Shown here: positions 18,282 through 26,514 of the stretch, piece by piece
Position numbering within the stretch: the first letter of the stretch is position 1
Layout: each line of letters begins with the position of its first letter
NCBI GenBank assembly: GCA_964487845.1
Contig: CAZASK010000018.1
Span: 1 to 30,625, forward strand
Reading direction: 5' to 3'
Length of the DNA stretch: 30,625 nucleotides
DNA from: CAZASK01 sp964487845
Lineage (GTDB): Bacteria > Chlamydiota > Chlamydiia > Chlamydiales > FEN-1388
Notes under the pieces: generated by a model
What the model was told of the DNA's origin: nothing
What the model saw: only the letters and a program-made list of their open reading frames with translations
Databases searched by the model: none
Made by a program: the position numbers and the translations under genes

Positions 18282-18875
18282 ATGCTGGGAATTTTTCTTG
18301 ATCAAGAAACAACGGGATTAGATAGCACAAGGCATAAAGTACTCGAGATTGCCTGTATCATCGTGGATTTGGTAACAGGAGAAGAAAAATATGCCTATGA
18401 TGCGATTGTGCAGCATCCAAAGTCTGTCTGGGATAGCCGCGATCCGCTAAGTATTATGATTAATGGGTTCACGTGGGATGAGTTGGTAGATCGTGGCAGA
18501 AGCGAGGAGCGTATTGCAGAAGAGATAAAAGCCATTTTTAAAGAAGTGGGAATCGTCAGGGGAAAGTCTGTTTTTATTTGTCAAAATCCTTCTTTTGATC
18601 GCCCTTTTTTTGCTCAAATTATAGACCCATACGCTCAAGAGCGCCTTTTCTGGCCCTACCACTGGCTCGACTTAGCCTCCATGTATTGGAAGCAGGTGGT
18701 GAATCACTGTATTGAAAATAAGAGGGCTATTCCTTCAGAGATAAAATTATCGAAGGATTCCATAGCAGACGCCTATAAACTTCCTACTGAGTCAAAGCCT
18801 CATCGAGCCATGCAGGGAGTCCGTCATCTTCTTTTATGTTACAAACATGTTGTTGGCTTTGAAAGCGCTTCTTAG
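18282..18875 (+). CDS. DnaQ-like DEDDh exonuclease fold protein with altered last motif
   Basis: 197 residues with the RNase H-like 3'-5' exonuclease fold. Motif I is FLDQETTGLD (D7, E9), motif II is CQNPSFDRPF (D106) and motif III is HRAMQGVRH (H174). In DEDDh enzymes the fourth metal-binding aspartate normally sits five residues after the histidine; here that position (179) is glycine. Either the family uses another acidic residue or the protein is impaired or non-catalytic. It could act in DNA proofreading or repair or in RNA trimming; the sequence does not decide between these. It is the first gene of a plus-strand cluster, 12 bp before folP. The start is ATG with GGAG six bases upstream. 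Confidence 0.8.
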   Translation: MLGIFLDQETTGLDSTRHKVLEIACIIVDLVTGEEKYAYDAIVQHPKSVWDSRDPLSIMINGFTWDELVDRGRSEERIAEEIKAIFKEVGIVRGKSVFICQNPSFDRPFFAQIIDPYAQERLFWPYHWLDLASMYWKQVVNHCIENKRAIPSEIKLSKDSIADAYKLPTESKPHRAMQGVRHLLLCYKHVVGFESAS

Positions 18876-18887
18876 TAGAGGATCTTA

Positions 18888-19688
18888 ATGAAAACGAAGA
18901 TTATGGCCATTCTTAATGTAACACCAGACTCTTTTTTCGAGCCTTCGAGGGCAATGACAGTAGAGAGGGCGGTCGAGAGAGGAATTCAGCTTGCACATGA
19001 AGGAGCGGATATTTTAGATATTGGCGGCGAGTCTTCAAGGCCATCTGCAGAGCCTGTTTCAGAAGAAGAAGAAATTGAGCGTGTGATTCCTGTTGTAAAG
19101 GCACTTGTTCCTAAACTTCATATTCCAATTTCTATTGATACAGTAAAACCAAAAGTTGCCGAGTTAGCCCTCAAAGCAGGAGCTTCTTTTATTAATGATA
19201 TCTCAGGATTGCAAGATCCGGCCATGCGGAAAGTAGTAAAAAAGGCAGGTTGCAACGTGTGTGTTATGCATATGCTCGGCAGTCCGAAGACGATGCAACT
19301 GAATCCTGCTTACGATAAAGGGGTAGTTACCGATGTTATAGAGTGGCTCGATCAACAAGTAAAGATGCTTTTGCATGAGGGAATAGAGCAAGAAAATATC
19401 ATTCTCGATCCTGGTATTGGGTTTGGCAAGACAGTAGAAGATAATATTGCGATTTTGAATCAGATAGCTGAGTTTCAAAAATTGGGATATCCTCTTCTTG
19501 TTGGAATTTCGCGTAAGTCGTTCATGGCCAAGCTGTTAAATAGAGCAGCTGATGATCTTTTACCAGCTACGCTTGCAACGAATGTGTTTCTTGCTATGGC
19601 GAACGTTGCCTACATCCGGGTGCATGACGTCAGAGCCCACCATGATGCGCTCAGTATGCTTCGCACCCTGACCGCAGATTCTATATAA
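18888..19688 (+). CDS. folP: Dihydropteroate synthase
   Basis: Joins 4-aminobenzoate to the pterin pyrophosphate to make dihydropteroate in folate synthesis; cytoplasmic. 266 residues, a TIM barrel. Visible motifs are ILNVTPDSF (8-16), DIGGESSRPSA, ISIDTVKPKVAELA, INDISGLQDP, HMLGSPKTMQLNP, LDPGIGFGKT, GISRKSF and the C-terminal IRVHDV. The family loop after DSF, usually SDGG, reads FEPS here with unchanged length. The enzyme stands alone rather than fused to FolK, and no other folate gene is in the window. The ribosome binding site GAGGA lies five bases before ATG. A TATAAT at 19684-19689, overlapping the stop codon, might give the downstream cdaA an extra promoter, but no -35 is seen. Confidence 0.95.
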   Translation: MKTKIMAILNVTPDSFFEPSRAMTVERAVERGIQLAHEGADILDIGGESSRPSAEPVSEEEEIERVIPVVKALVPKLHIPISIDTVKPKVAELALKAGASFINDISGLQDPAMRKVVKKAGCNVCVMHMLGSPKTMQLNPAYDKGVVTDVIEWLDQQVKMLLHEGIEQENIILDPGIGFGKTVEDNIAILNQIAEFQKLGYPLLVGISRKSFMAKLLNRAADDLLPATLATNVFLAMANVAYIRVHDVRAHHDALSMLRTLTADSI

Positions 19689-19734
19689 TGGATTTATCTT
19701 GACGCCGAAAGAGGCACTCGTCTAGGGTGTTGGC

Positions 19735-19738
19735 GGAG
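19735..19738 (+). promoter_or_regulatory. Ribosome binding site deciding the cdaA start
   Basis: GGAG lies six bases before ATG at 19745. The upstream in-frame GTG at 19727 has no properly spaced site, so the shorter start is preferred. Confidence 0.5.
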
Positions 19739-19744
19739 AAAAAT

Positions 19745-20566
19745 ATGGATTTATTACAGCCTTATTTTCAATATTTAGTGCCACTCATTGAGATTACATG
19801 TATCTCGTTTGTGCTTTATTTTCTGATTACATCGTTTTGGAACACGCGTACGATGGATCTCATGCTTGGAATGCTTGTTTTTTTGCTGCTTTTTGTAATT
19901 GCGACGTGGATGAATTTTCCTGTCTTGCAGAAGTTGATGCAATATTTTGTGAGTGTTGCGGTTATCGCTATTTTAGTCATTTTCCAACCAGAAATTCGAA
20001 TTGGTCTTTCAAAGCTGAGTGTAAAAGGAAAAAAGGCAGCGGCGCTGAGTGAATTTGATAAGTTTTTAGAAAGCTTGGCTTTGTCTATATATCGTATGTC
20101 GGAGAAGCGAGTCGGTGCTATCGTATTGCTCGAAAATCAAGATTCGTTGGATGAATACGCTGCAAAATCGGTGATTTTAAATGCCCAGTTTTCATCGGAG
20201 CTTTTAGAGGCAATTTTTGGATCCTCTTCGCCACTTCATGATGGGGCTGTGATCATTCGGAATGCAACGATTGTAGCGGCTTCTGTTATATTGCCTCTTG
20301 CAGATGAGAGCCAGCAACTTTCTCGTTCAATGGGAACGAGGCATCGAGCCGCGCTTGGAATCACGCAGCAGCGCGATGCACTCAGCATTGTTGTCTCCGA
20401 AGAAACAGGGAAGGTCTCTATTGCAAGAGATGGTATTATGACAAGAGGTATTAAGATAGATCGATTTATGGGTATTTTACGCAGTATTTTCAACCCACTT
20501 CCTGCAGAAGGCACAAGAGTTCAATCGAAGAAAAATTGGTTTTCTTTTCGTAAAGGAGATGCATAG
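19745..20566 (+). CDS. cdaA: Diadenylate cyclase, membrane-bound CdaA/DacA type
   Basis: Condenses two ATP to cyclic di-AMP. 273 residues from the ATG at 19745; a GTG six codons earlier is the alternative. Three N-terminal membrane helices (roughly 10-95) precede a DisA_N cyclase domain. Catalytic signatures are intact: SPLHDGAVI (D166-G167-A168) and GTRHRAALG (R199-H200-R201). The membrane topology marks it as CdaA (YbbP), not the DNA-scanning DisA. In Chlamydia trachomatis the homologue DacA makes c-di-AMP, which is sensed by host STING; the same potential here is inference. It is followed after 2 bp by its YbbR partner, the arrangement known from Firmicutes (cdaA-cdaR-glmM) and Chlamydia. 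Confidence 0.95.
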   Translation: MDLLQPYFQYLVPLIEITCISFVLYFLITSFWNTRTMDLMLGMLVFLLLFVIATWMNFPVLQKLMQYFVSVAVIAILVIFQPEIRIGLSKLSVKGKKAAALSEFDKFLESLALSIYRMSEKRVGAIVLLENQDSLDEYAAKSVILNAQFSSELLEAIFGSSSPLHDGAVIIRNATIVAASVILPLADESQQLSRSMGTRHRAALGITQQRDALSIVVSEETGKVSIARDGIMTRGIKIDRFMGILRSIFNPLPAEGTRVQSKKNWFSFRKGDA

Positions 20567-20568
20567 AA

Positions 20569-21804
20569 GTGTTCTTTACGAAAAATATCATACAAAAATT
20601 AATTTCTCTTGCAGCAGCCATTGTAATTTGGGCACTTGTGAATCATTCGATTACGACAACAAAGCTGTTTCCTCGAGTATCATGCCGTATTGTAAATATG
20701 CCGCCAGATAAGACGATACGTGGTCTTATGCCTAATGGAATGCTCGATCGAAAAATCATCCTCACACTCACTGGAAGAAAAGATGTGGTGGAGTCTCTCG
20801 AAAGCAATGACTTTGAAGTAGTCATCGATGCTGCTTCAAAAAAAGGAGATGAGTGGATAGTGCAGGTCACAAAGAAAAATCTTGTGAGCCTGAATCCTGA
20901 TGTTGACTTGATTCATAATATCACCCATGTTTCACATAATGAATTTGCGCTTCGTTTAAGCCGTCTGGTTACTGAAAAAGTTCCTGTTTACTTTACCATT
21001 CCCCAAGGGGAGCCTCCAGCTGGATATCAATTTCTTGATATCACACCTCAGATGATCACTCATACCATTAGTGGTCCAGAAGAAGATGTTGCTGAGTTGA
21101 TGAACAAAGGATGTGAGTTGAAGTTTAATTTAAGTAATATCATGCAGCAGGAGCTCGATGCACTCTATAAAGATACTGATGAAGTTTGTTTTACGGTGCC
21201 TCATGAGTGGATGAAAATACAAGTGCCTTTTTTAGGAGGAATGCAAGTTCCTATTCATGATTCTCATACAAAGCAGGTTGTCATTACATTTTTGAGAAAT
21301 AAACTGCTACGTCTTGAACATGCTCTTCCACTGACTGTTTTTTATCCGGCTTCAACGAGAGATCGCATTAATCCTGTAACATGCACAATCGATTTGCCTC
21401 CATCAATTGAGATGAAAAATGGTGTGATGGTTATTAATAAAGAATTATTCGTAGCAGATGTCAGTCGTCTTTTTCTTGATATCGTAAGAGATCGTATGGA
21501 GGTATTGATTATTTTAGATGCTACTCATCCAGATCAGCCGCTTTCATGGGATATACAATTTATCGATCCTGAAGATCTTGAAAATAGATATGTGGCTTGC
21601 CTCCTGACAGAGCAAGCGGAGGGAGAGGATGCGACAAGAGCTTCTCTAGCTTCATCTTCACACCGAGTTGCGGAAAAAGAGCGTTATTTACGACTTCGTT
21701 TCAGAGAATACATGCAGCGCCTCAAGTTGTTTATGAATCAAGACAAGCCGTTTCATCTAGAGTGCTATTATCGAAACGACAAACTTGTGGTTGGAGAATT
21801 GTAA
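20569..21804 (+). CDS. cdaR: YbbR/CdaR-like membrane-anchored regulator of CdaA
   Basis: 411 residues starting with GTG, with AAAGGAG ten bases upstream. One N-terminal membrane helix ('LISLAAAIVIWALVNHSI', about 11-28) anchors an extracytoplasmic part with repeated YbbR-like beta domains; examples are 'TEKVPVYFTIPQGEPPAGYQ' and 'ITPQMITHTISGPEEDVAEL'. Recognition rests on this pattern plus the 2 bp spacing to cdaA, with which YbbR proteins interact to tune c-di-AMP synthesis. The C-terminal 70 residues or so are charged and helical ('EKERYLRLRFREYMQRLKLF') and look like an extra tail beyond the repeats. The name cdaR follows Firmicute usage; in chlamydiae it is usually called ybbR. Confidence 0.85.
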   Translation: MFFTKNIIQKLISLAAAIVIWALVNHSITTTKLFPRVSCRIVNMPPDKTIRGLMPNGMLDRKIILTLTGRKDVVESLESNDFEVVIDAASKKGDEWIVQVTKKNLVSLNPDVDLIHNITHVSHNEFALRLSRLVTEKVPVYFTIPQGEPPAGYQFLDITPQMITHTISGPEEDVAELMNKGCELKFNLSNIMQQELDALYKDTDEVCFTVPHEWMKIQVPFLGGMQVPIHDSHTKQVVITFLRNKLLRLEHALPLTVFYPASTRDRINPVTCTIDLPPSIEMKNGVMVINKELFVADVSRLFLDIVRDRMEVLIILDATHPDQPLSWDIQFIDPEDLENRYVACLLTEQAEGEDATRASLASSSHRVAEKERYLRLRFREYMQRLKLFMNQDKPFHLECYYRNDKLVVGEL

Positions 21805-21812
21805 CACCTACG

Positions 21813-22946
21813 ATGAAGTCCATTGCATTTTTAAAAAGTGATCTCAGCCATCTCGGTGGTCTAGAAAAATATTGCATACGCCTGGCTATTGGATTTGCCC
21901 AAGCTGGGTACAAGGTATACATTCTCACAACAGACTGGAAAGGCAATATCACTCCTCATCGAGGGGTGGAGGTTGTGAATTTAGGTAGGCGTCTTCCTTT
22001 TTCATATATGCATCTTATGTGGTTTGATTATAGGTGCAAAGAATGGTTGCGTACCCATACAGTCGACTGTGTATTTGGACTGGATCGAAATATGTGTCTG
22101 CAGCATATCTATCGAGCTGGTAATGGAGTACATGCAGCCTATTTAGCAAGACGCGCAAAAAAAGCATCATGGTTCAAAAAGATAAGTTTTTCTATCAATC
22201 CTTTGCATCGTCTTATTTTGAAAATGGAAAAAAATACATTCACTTCAAGGGAGCTGAGATATCTTATTACTAATTCAGCACTCGTAAAGCAAGAGGTTCT
22301 CCAGTATTACCCCGAGGTAGATTCTGATAAGGTTATAGTTGTGCATAATGGCGTAGAGTGGGAGGAGATGCACCAGCCATTTGAGGATTCGTTTCATAAA
22401 AAAACAGCATTTCTAGAATCTCTTGGACTCGAGACCGCAAGATATCAATTTTTATTTATAGGTAATGAATATGAGAGAAAGGGACTGCCTGAGCTCTTGC
22501 AAGCGCTCAAGAAAATTTCTCACAGGCGTTGGAATCTTTTAGTGGTGGGGAAAGAGCGACACCCAAAACAATTTGCGAGCCTGAGTGAGTCGTTAGGCTT
22601 ACAAGACAATGTGTTTTTCTTTGGAAGAAGAAAAGATGTGATTTCTTTTTATCAAGCTTGTGATTGTCTTGTTGTGCCTTCTTTGTATGATCCTTTTGCG
22701 AATGTGACAATAGAGGCACTTGCTATGGGATTGTATGTCATCTCATCAGATCAAAATGGAGGAAGTGAAGTGCTGAGCAATAGTTCAGGCCTTTCGTTTC
22801 ATGACCAGAGAGGTTTAGAAGAAGCTCTGGTGCAAGCCTTTGATCACCCAAAAACCAAGAGTTCTGCAGCCGATATCCGCGCTCAATTTCAAAAATATGA
22901 CTTTTCCAAACAAATTGGTAAGATTGTCTCCTTAGTAACTCATTGA
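21813..22946 (+). CDS. GT4-family glycosyltransferase, LPS-core WaaG-like
   Basis: 377 residues from the ATG at 21813. The frame could start at 21597, but that would overlap ybbR by about 200 bp and adds nothing family-like. The N-terminal Rossmann half begins 'IAFLKSDLSHLGGLEKYCIR' (glycine-rich acceptor loop). The C-terminal donor half has 'FIGNEYERKGLPELLQAL', 'VVGKERHPKQF', 'FFGRRKDV' and 'DPFANVTIEALAMG', where D293 and E301 stand in the E-x7-E motif, with aspartate replacing the first glutamate as in many GT4 enzymes. Overall it resembles WaaG/RfaG, which adds the first outer-core glucose of lipopolysaccharide; donor and acceptor here are unknown. It occupies the place of glmM in Firmicute cda operons. 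The 3' end overlaps cydB, tail to tail, by 15 bp. Confidence 0.85.
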   Translation: MKSIAFLKSDLSHLGGLEKYCIRLAIGFAQAGYKVYILTTDWKGNITPHRGVEVVNLGRRLPFSYMHLMWFDYRCKEWLRTHTVDCVFGLDRNMCLQHIYRAGNGVHAAYLARRAKKASWFKKISFSINPLHRLILKMEKNTFTSRELRYLITNSALVKQEVLQYYPEVDSDKVIVVHNGVEWEEMHQPFEDSFHKKTAFLESLGLETARYQFLFIGNEYERKGLPELLQALKKISHRRWNLLVVGKERHPKQFASLSESLGLQDNVFFFGRRKDVISFYQACDCLVVPSLYDPFANVTIEALAMGLYVISSDQNGGSEVLSNSSGLSFHDQRGLEEALVQAFDHPKTKSSAADIRAQFQKYDFSKQIGKIVSLVTH

Positions 22947-23969
22947 GTCGAGCTCTACCTTTCCTGTAAATACTTTGTATGTTGCAATGAGGTAGAGGAA
23001 AAAAAGAGGGACTCCTAAAGCCGCGATCAGAACAAGTATGTTCATGGTAAGAGGGGAGGCGGATGCATTATAGATTGTAAGGGCAGGATAGCTTGGGTCA
23101 ATAGACGAACGGACAAGATTGGGAAACATGCCCATGATGAGATTCCCAACAAGAGATCCAATGATTAAAAATGAACTTAAGAAGGCAAGTCCGGCTCTTT
23201 TTCGAGCAATAAAGGCTGGCATGAGAGCTATTCCTGCGGTTCCGAAAATTGGCAGCAATAAGAAAAGCGGATACTGCCTATAAATCTCTGTCATCTGAGG
23301 TTCGTAGATAAGGGTAAGCACTGTAATAAGCGACCATAGAAGTAAAAAGGTAGAATAGAGTGTATGGAGCCATCTTGTGACCTTTTCTTGTAGTGCTCCC
23401 TCTGTTTTCATGTTGAGGTAGAGCGCGCCATGGAGCATGAAGAGGAAAGTTGTAAAAATACCAAAAGCGATGGCATAGGGAGGAAAAAGAGAACCTACTC
23501 CAGCTATCAATTCATCGCTTTGATTAATAGGCATTCCTTTTACAAAATTGGCTAAGATGATGCCGAAGCCAAAAGCTAAAGAGAAGCTTGAAAAGGAAAA
23601 AATGATATCCCAGAAGTTGCGCCAGAGAGAAGAGGGCATTTTACTTCTAAATTCAATGGCGATACCTCTCATGACGTAGCCAAAGACTAAAAACAGCATG
23701 GGTATATAGAGAGTAGAGAAGATAACAGCAAAAGCCTTTGGGAATCCTGCAAGTAGTGCTCCTGCTGAAATAATAACCCAGAGTGAATTTCCATCCCATA
23801 CTGGCCCAATCGCATTCAAGAAGATGCGTCGCTCAAAGTCGCTTTTGGCAAACAACTGCAGGCATCCTACGCCAATATCAAATCCATCGAGTGCAGCATA
23901 GGCAAAAATAGCCGCTGCAAATACAAGATACCAGATGAATTGAAGAATGTGAAAATCGATATCTAGCAT
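22932..23969 (-). CDS. cydB: Cytochrome bd ubiquinol oxidase subunit II
   Basis: 345 residues, about nine membrane helices. Starts 'LQFIWYLVFAAAIFAYAALD' followed by GFDIGVG, the conserved CydB N-terminus, and continues with 'GPVWDGNSLWVIISAGALLA' and 'FPKAFAVIFSTLYIPM', both typical. Together with CydA it forms the quinol oxidase that reduces oxygen to water with high affinity. It starts 11 bp after cydA, with GAGG six bases before ATG. The last 15 bp lie opposite the glycosyltransferase 3' end. No small CydX-like gene is seen beside it. Confidence 0.96.
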   Translation of the reverse strand: MLDIDFHILQFIWYLVFAAAIFAYAALDGFDIGVGCLQLFAKSDFERRIFLNAIGPVWDGNSLWVIISAGALLAGFPKAFAVIFSTLYIPMLFLVFGYVMRGIAIEFRSKMPSSLWRNFWDIIFSFSSFSLAFGFGIILANFVKGMPINQSDELIAGVGSLFPPYAIAFGIFTTFLFMLHGALYLNMKTEGALQEKVTRWLHTLYSTFLLLWSLITVLTLIYEPQMTEIYRQYPLFLLLPIFGTAGIALMPAFIARKRAGLAFLSSFLIIGSLVGNLIMGMFPNLVRSSIDPSYPALTIYNASASPLTMNILVLIAALGVPLFFLYLIATYKVFTGKVELDSMSY

Positions 23970-23980
23970 AGCGAGCCTCG

Positions 23981-25342
23981 TTAATGTAGCTTATAAGGGT
24001 CTCTAAAGGGAGCTTCCTCGAAGGTGTCTATAGGCCCATGCTTGATTTTTCTATCGAGTAAGAAGAGGAAGAGTACAAAAAAAGTGAGGTAGACGACCAC
24101 AAAGATGCCAAGTGATAAAGCTGCATTTTCTGTAGACACATTAGAGGAGTAGGCATCTTGTGTGCGAAGAAGCTTATGTACGGTCCATGGTTGCCTTCCC
24201 ATCTCGCTTGCATACCAGCCTGCCATATTTGCAATTTGTGGAAATGTGACCGAGATAATCAAAAACTTCATGAGCCAGGGATGCAGCTGCCAAGAATTTT
24301 TACGCCACATCCATAGACCACATGCGGCAGCTACAAACATGAGCCCCCACATTGCGATCATAAGGTGATAGAACTGAAATACAGCGGCTACAATAGGTCT
24401 TTCAGATCGAGGAACTTGGTCAAGGCCGGGAACTGCTGTAGTAAAATCGCGATGGACTAGAAAAGAGAGCAATCCTGGGATAGCAAGGCCATGAACTTTT
24501 TCTTCCTTGTCATCGACCCATCCAAAAACGTAGGCTTTTGAAGACTCTTCTGTGATATAGAGACCTTCAAAGGCTGCAAATTTGACAGGGTTATATTTGG
24601 CTATAATTCGTCCTAGGTGATCTGCGCTGCCGAGCTGCGCGATGACACACACAGCTGCGATTGCGATCCCTATTTTAAGAGACTTGATGGAAAAATCATG
24701 AAATTTATTTTTGATCAAATAATAGCTGCCGATACTGATGATGAGAAAGGCTCCTGCCATCCAAGCGCCGAGCAAGACGTGAACGATGTGGGACAGGCTA
24801 GAGTGGTTTAAAATCATATCAAGCCAGTTTGTTACAACAGCATATTCTGTCCCTTTTGTGTCTTTTAAGATGGCATATCCAGCCGGTGTTTGCATCCAAG
24901 AGTTTGTGCAGACAATCCAAATTGCGCTGAAATGGGCGCCTAATGAGACGAGAATAGAAGACATAAAGTGAAAGCGCTTACTGACCTTTTTCCAGCCAAA
25001 GAGCATGATGCCTAAAAAGCCAGCCTCCATAGTAAATGCGAAAAGACCTTCTGCGGCAAGAGCGCTTCCTAAAACATCGCCGATAAAATAGGAATAGCGT
25101 GCCCAGTTTGTGCCAAAGGCAAAGACAAGCGGGATTCCAGAAGCGACACCGAGCGCGAAGGTAAGGCCAAAGACACGTGTCCAGAACTTTGTTACTTGCA
25201 GCCAAGCCTCATCATTCGTTTTGAGATAGATCCATTCAAAAAAAATGATAGCGAGTGAAAGGCCAATACTGAGAGGAGGATAGATGTAATGAAAGGTGAG
25301 GTTAAAGCCAAATTGAATTCGGTGTAAAATTTCTGCGTCCAC
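23981..25342 (-). CDS. cydA: Cytochrome bd ubiquinol oxidase subunit I
   Basis: 453 residues, shorter than E. coli CydA (522), so it carries the short Q-loop form. Haem ligand candidates are H18 in FNLTFHYIYPPLS (haem b595), the first or second histidine of LSHIVHVLLG and the methionine of FYHLMIAMWG (haem b558). The acidic residues of ALAAEGLFAFTMEAGFLG and the signature MGRQPWTVHKLLRT are present. The start is GTG with GAGGA three to four bases upstream. It follows mnmA by 72 bp on the same strand, in which I see no good promoter, so it is probably on the pyk-rsmE-mnmA transcript. The oxidase suits respiration at low oxygen inside host cells (inference). Confidence 0.96.
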   Translation of the reverse strand: MDAEILHRIQFGFNLTFHYIYPPLSIGLSLAIIFFEWIYLKTNDEAWLQVTKFWTRVFGLTFALGVASGIPLVFAFGTNWARYSYFIGDVLGSALAAEGLFAFTMEAGFLGIMLFGWKKVSKRFHFMSSILVSLGAHFSAIWIVCTNSWMQTPAGYAILKDTKGTEYAVVTNWLDMILNHSSLSHIVHVLLGAWMAGAFLIISIGSYYLIKNKFHDFSIKSLKIGIAIAAVCVIAQLGSADHLGRIIAKYNPVKFAAFEGLYITEESSKAYVFGWVDDKEEKVHGLAIPGLLSFLVHRDFTTAVPGLDQVPRSERPIVAAVFQFYHLMIAMWGLMFVAAACGLWMWRKNSWQLHPWLMKFLIISVTFPQIANMAGWYASEMGRQPWTVHKLLRTQDAYSSNVSTENAALSLGIFVVVYLTFFVLFLFLLDRKIKHGPIDTFEEAPFRDPYKLH

Positions 25343-25414
25343 AAATCCTCACAGCTATGCTTTGTAATACACTGCCATGGAGAGGTATTTTTCGCAACCA
25401 TCTAATATGAAATG

Positions 25415-26509
25415 TTATATTGACTCAATAATAGCACCACCAAGGCAGATTTGATCGTCGTAGAATACAATGGCTTGTTCTTCCGTAATAGCACGCTGAG
25501 GGTGATCAAACTGTACTTCTAAGTCGCCACTAGCGCTACAGTGGGCAATTGTACAGCTCTGCTCTTCTTGTCTATAGCGAATTTTTGCTTTGCATCGATA
25601 GGGGAGTATAGGTTGATTTCCAGACACCCAGGATGGCTCTCTACATATAAGCCCGGAGTGAAATAAGGCAGGATTGTTTATCCCTTGCTCAACATAGACG
25701 ATGTTGTGAGCTGTGTCTTTTTTTACTACAAACCATGCTTCTCCTTGGCCTCCAATGCCAAGTCCTTTTCGTTGGCCGATGGTATAGTAGGCAACTCCAT
25801 CATGTTCTCCTACCGTCTGCCCAGAGAGGGTTTTAAAAACACCTTTTTGGTAAGGAAGATAGTGTGATAAAAACTCCTTAAAGTCGCGTTTCCCAATAAA
25901 ACAAATGCCGGTAGAATCTTTTTTTTCTGCTGTCGCAAGGCCAGCTTTTCTTGCTATCTCTCTGACTTCACTTTTTTGGAGATGACCAATAGGAAAAAGA
26001 GCTTTTTTTAGAATATCCTGTGTGAGCGTATAGAGGAAGTAAGTTTGATCTTTTCCTGGATCAAGTCCTTTTTGAAGTGTAAATATGCCATCTCGTTCGA
26101 TATTGCGAGCATAATGGCCCGTAGCAAGGGCTGCGGCACCCAACTGCAGGGCGTGATCAAGCAGGTGCTTAAATTTAATTTCTTTATTACACAAAATATC
26201 GGGATTTGGAGTTCTTCCTTTCTTTAGTTCTGCTAAAAAACCTGTAAACACCTTCTCGTGGTATTCTTTTGTGAAGTTAAGGCCATAGTATGGAATCCCT
26301 ATCGTTTCACATACTTTTGCTACATCCTCAGAGTCTTCTTTGAATGAGCATGCGCTTTCTCCGTCATCCCAGTTTTTCATAAACAGGCCGATCACTTGAT
26401 ATCCCGCTTGCTTCAGTAAATATGCGGATACTGAGGAGTCTACTCCTCCTGACATGCCTACAGCAACAAGAGACCCTGGAGTTATATGTGATGGTATATT
26501 TGTGTTCAT
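25415..26509 (-). CDS. mnmA: tRNA-specific 2-thiouridylase
   Basis: Inserts sulfur at position 2 of the wobble uridine (U34) of tRNAs for Lys, Glu and Gln. 364 residues from the ATG at 26509 (E. coli 368). The PP-loop SGGVDSS lies at 20-26. The catalytic cysteines C107 (in NPDILCNKEIKF) and C203 (in DSTGICFIGKRDF) are both present. 'GLDPGKDQTYFLY' and 'YTIGQRKGLGIGGQG' are family signatures. An upstream in-frame ATG at 26593 would overlap rsmE and add non-family sequence; the chosen start is 5 bp after the rsmE stop. The ribosome binding site is weak, so translation may be coupled to rsmE. Confidence 0.96.
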   Translation of the reverse strand: MNTNIPSHITPGSLVAVGMSGGVDSSVSAYLLKQAGYQVIGLFMKNWDDGESACSFKEDSEDVAKVCETIGIPYYGLNFTKEYHEKVFTGFLAELKKGRTPNPDILCNKEIKFKHLLDHALQLGAAALATGHYARNIERDGIFTLQKGLDPGKDQTYFLYTLTQDILKKALFPIGHLQKSEVREIARKAGLATAEKKDSTGICFIGKRDFKEFLSHYLPYQKGVFKTLSGQTVGEHDGVAYYTIGQRKGLGIGGQGEAWFVVKKDTAHNIVYVEQGINNPALFHSGLICREPSWVSGNQPILPYRCKAKIRYRQEEQSCTIAHCSASGDLEVQFDHPQRAITEEQAIVFYDDQICLGGAIIESI

Positions 26510-26514
26510 GGTGT

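Noticed and set aside
19699..19728. TTGACG with TAGGGT 18 bp downstream as a cdaA promoter
   Set aside because: The -35 is good but the -10 matches only three of six bases.
21597..21812. Longer N-terminus for the glycosyltransferase
   Set aside because: The extension lies wholly over ybbR in another frame and the Rossmann fold begins at the ATG at 21813.
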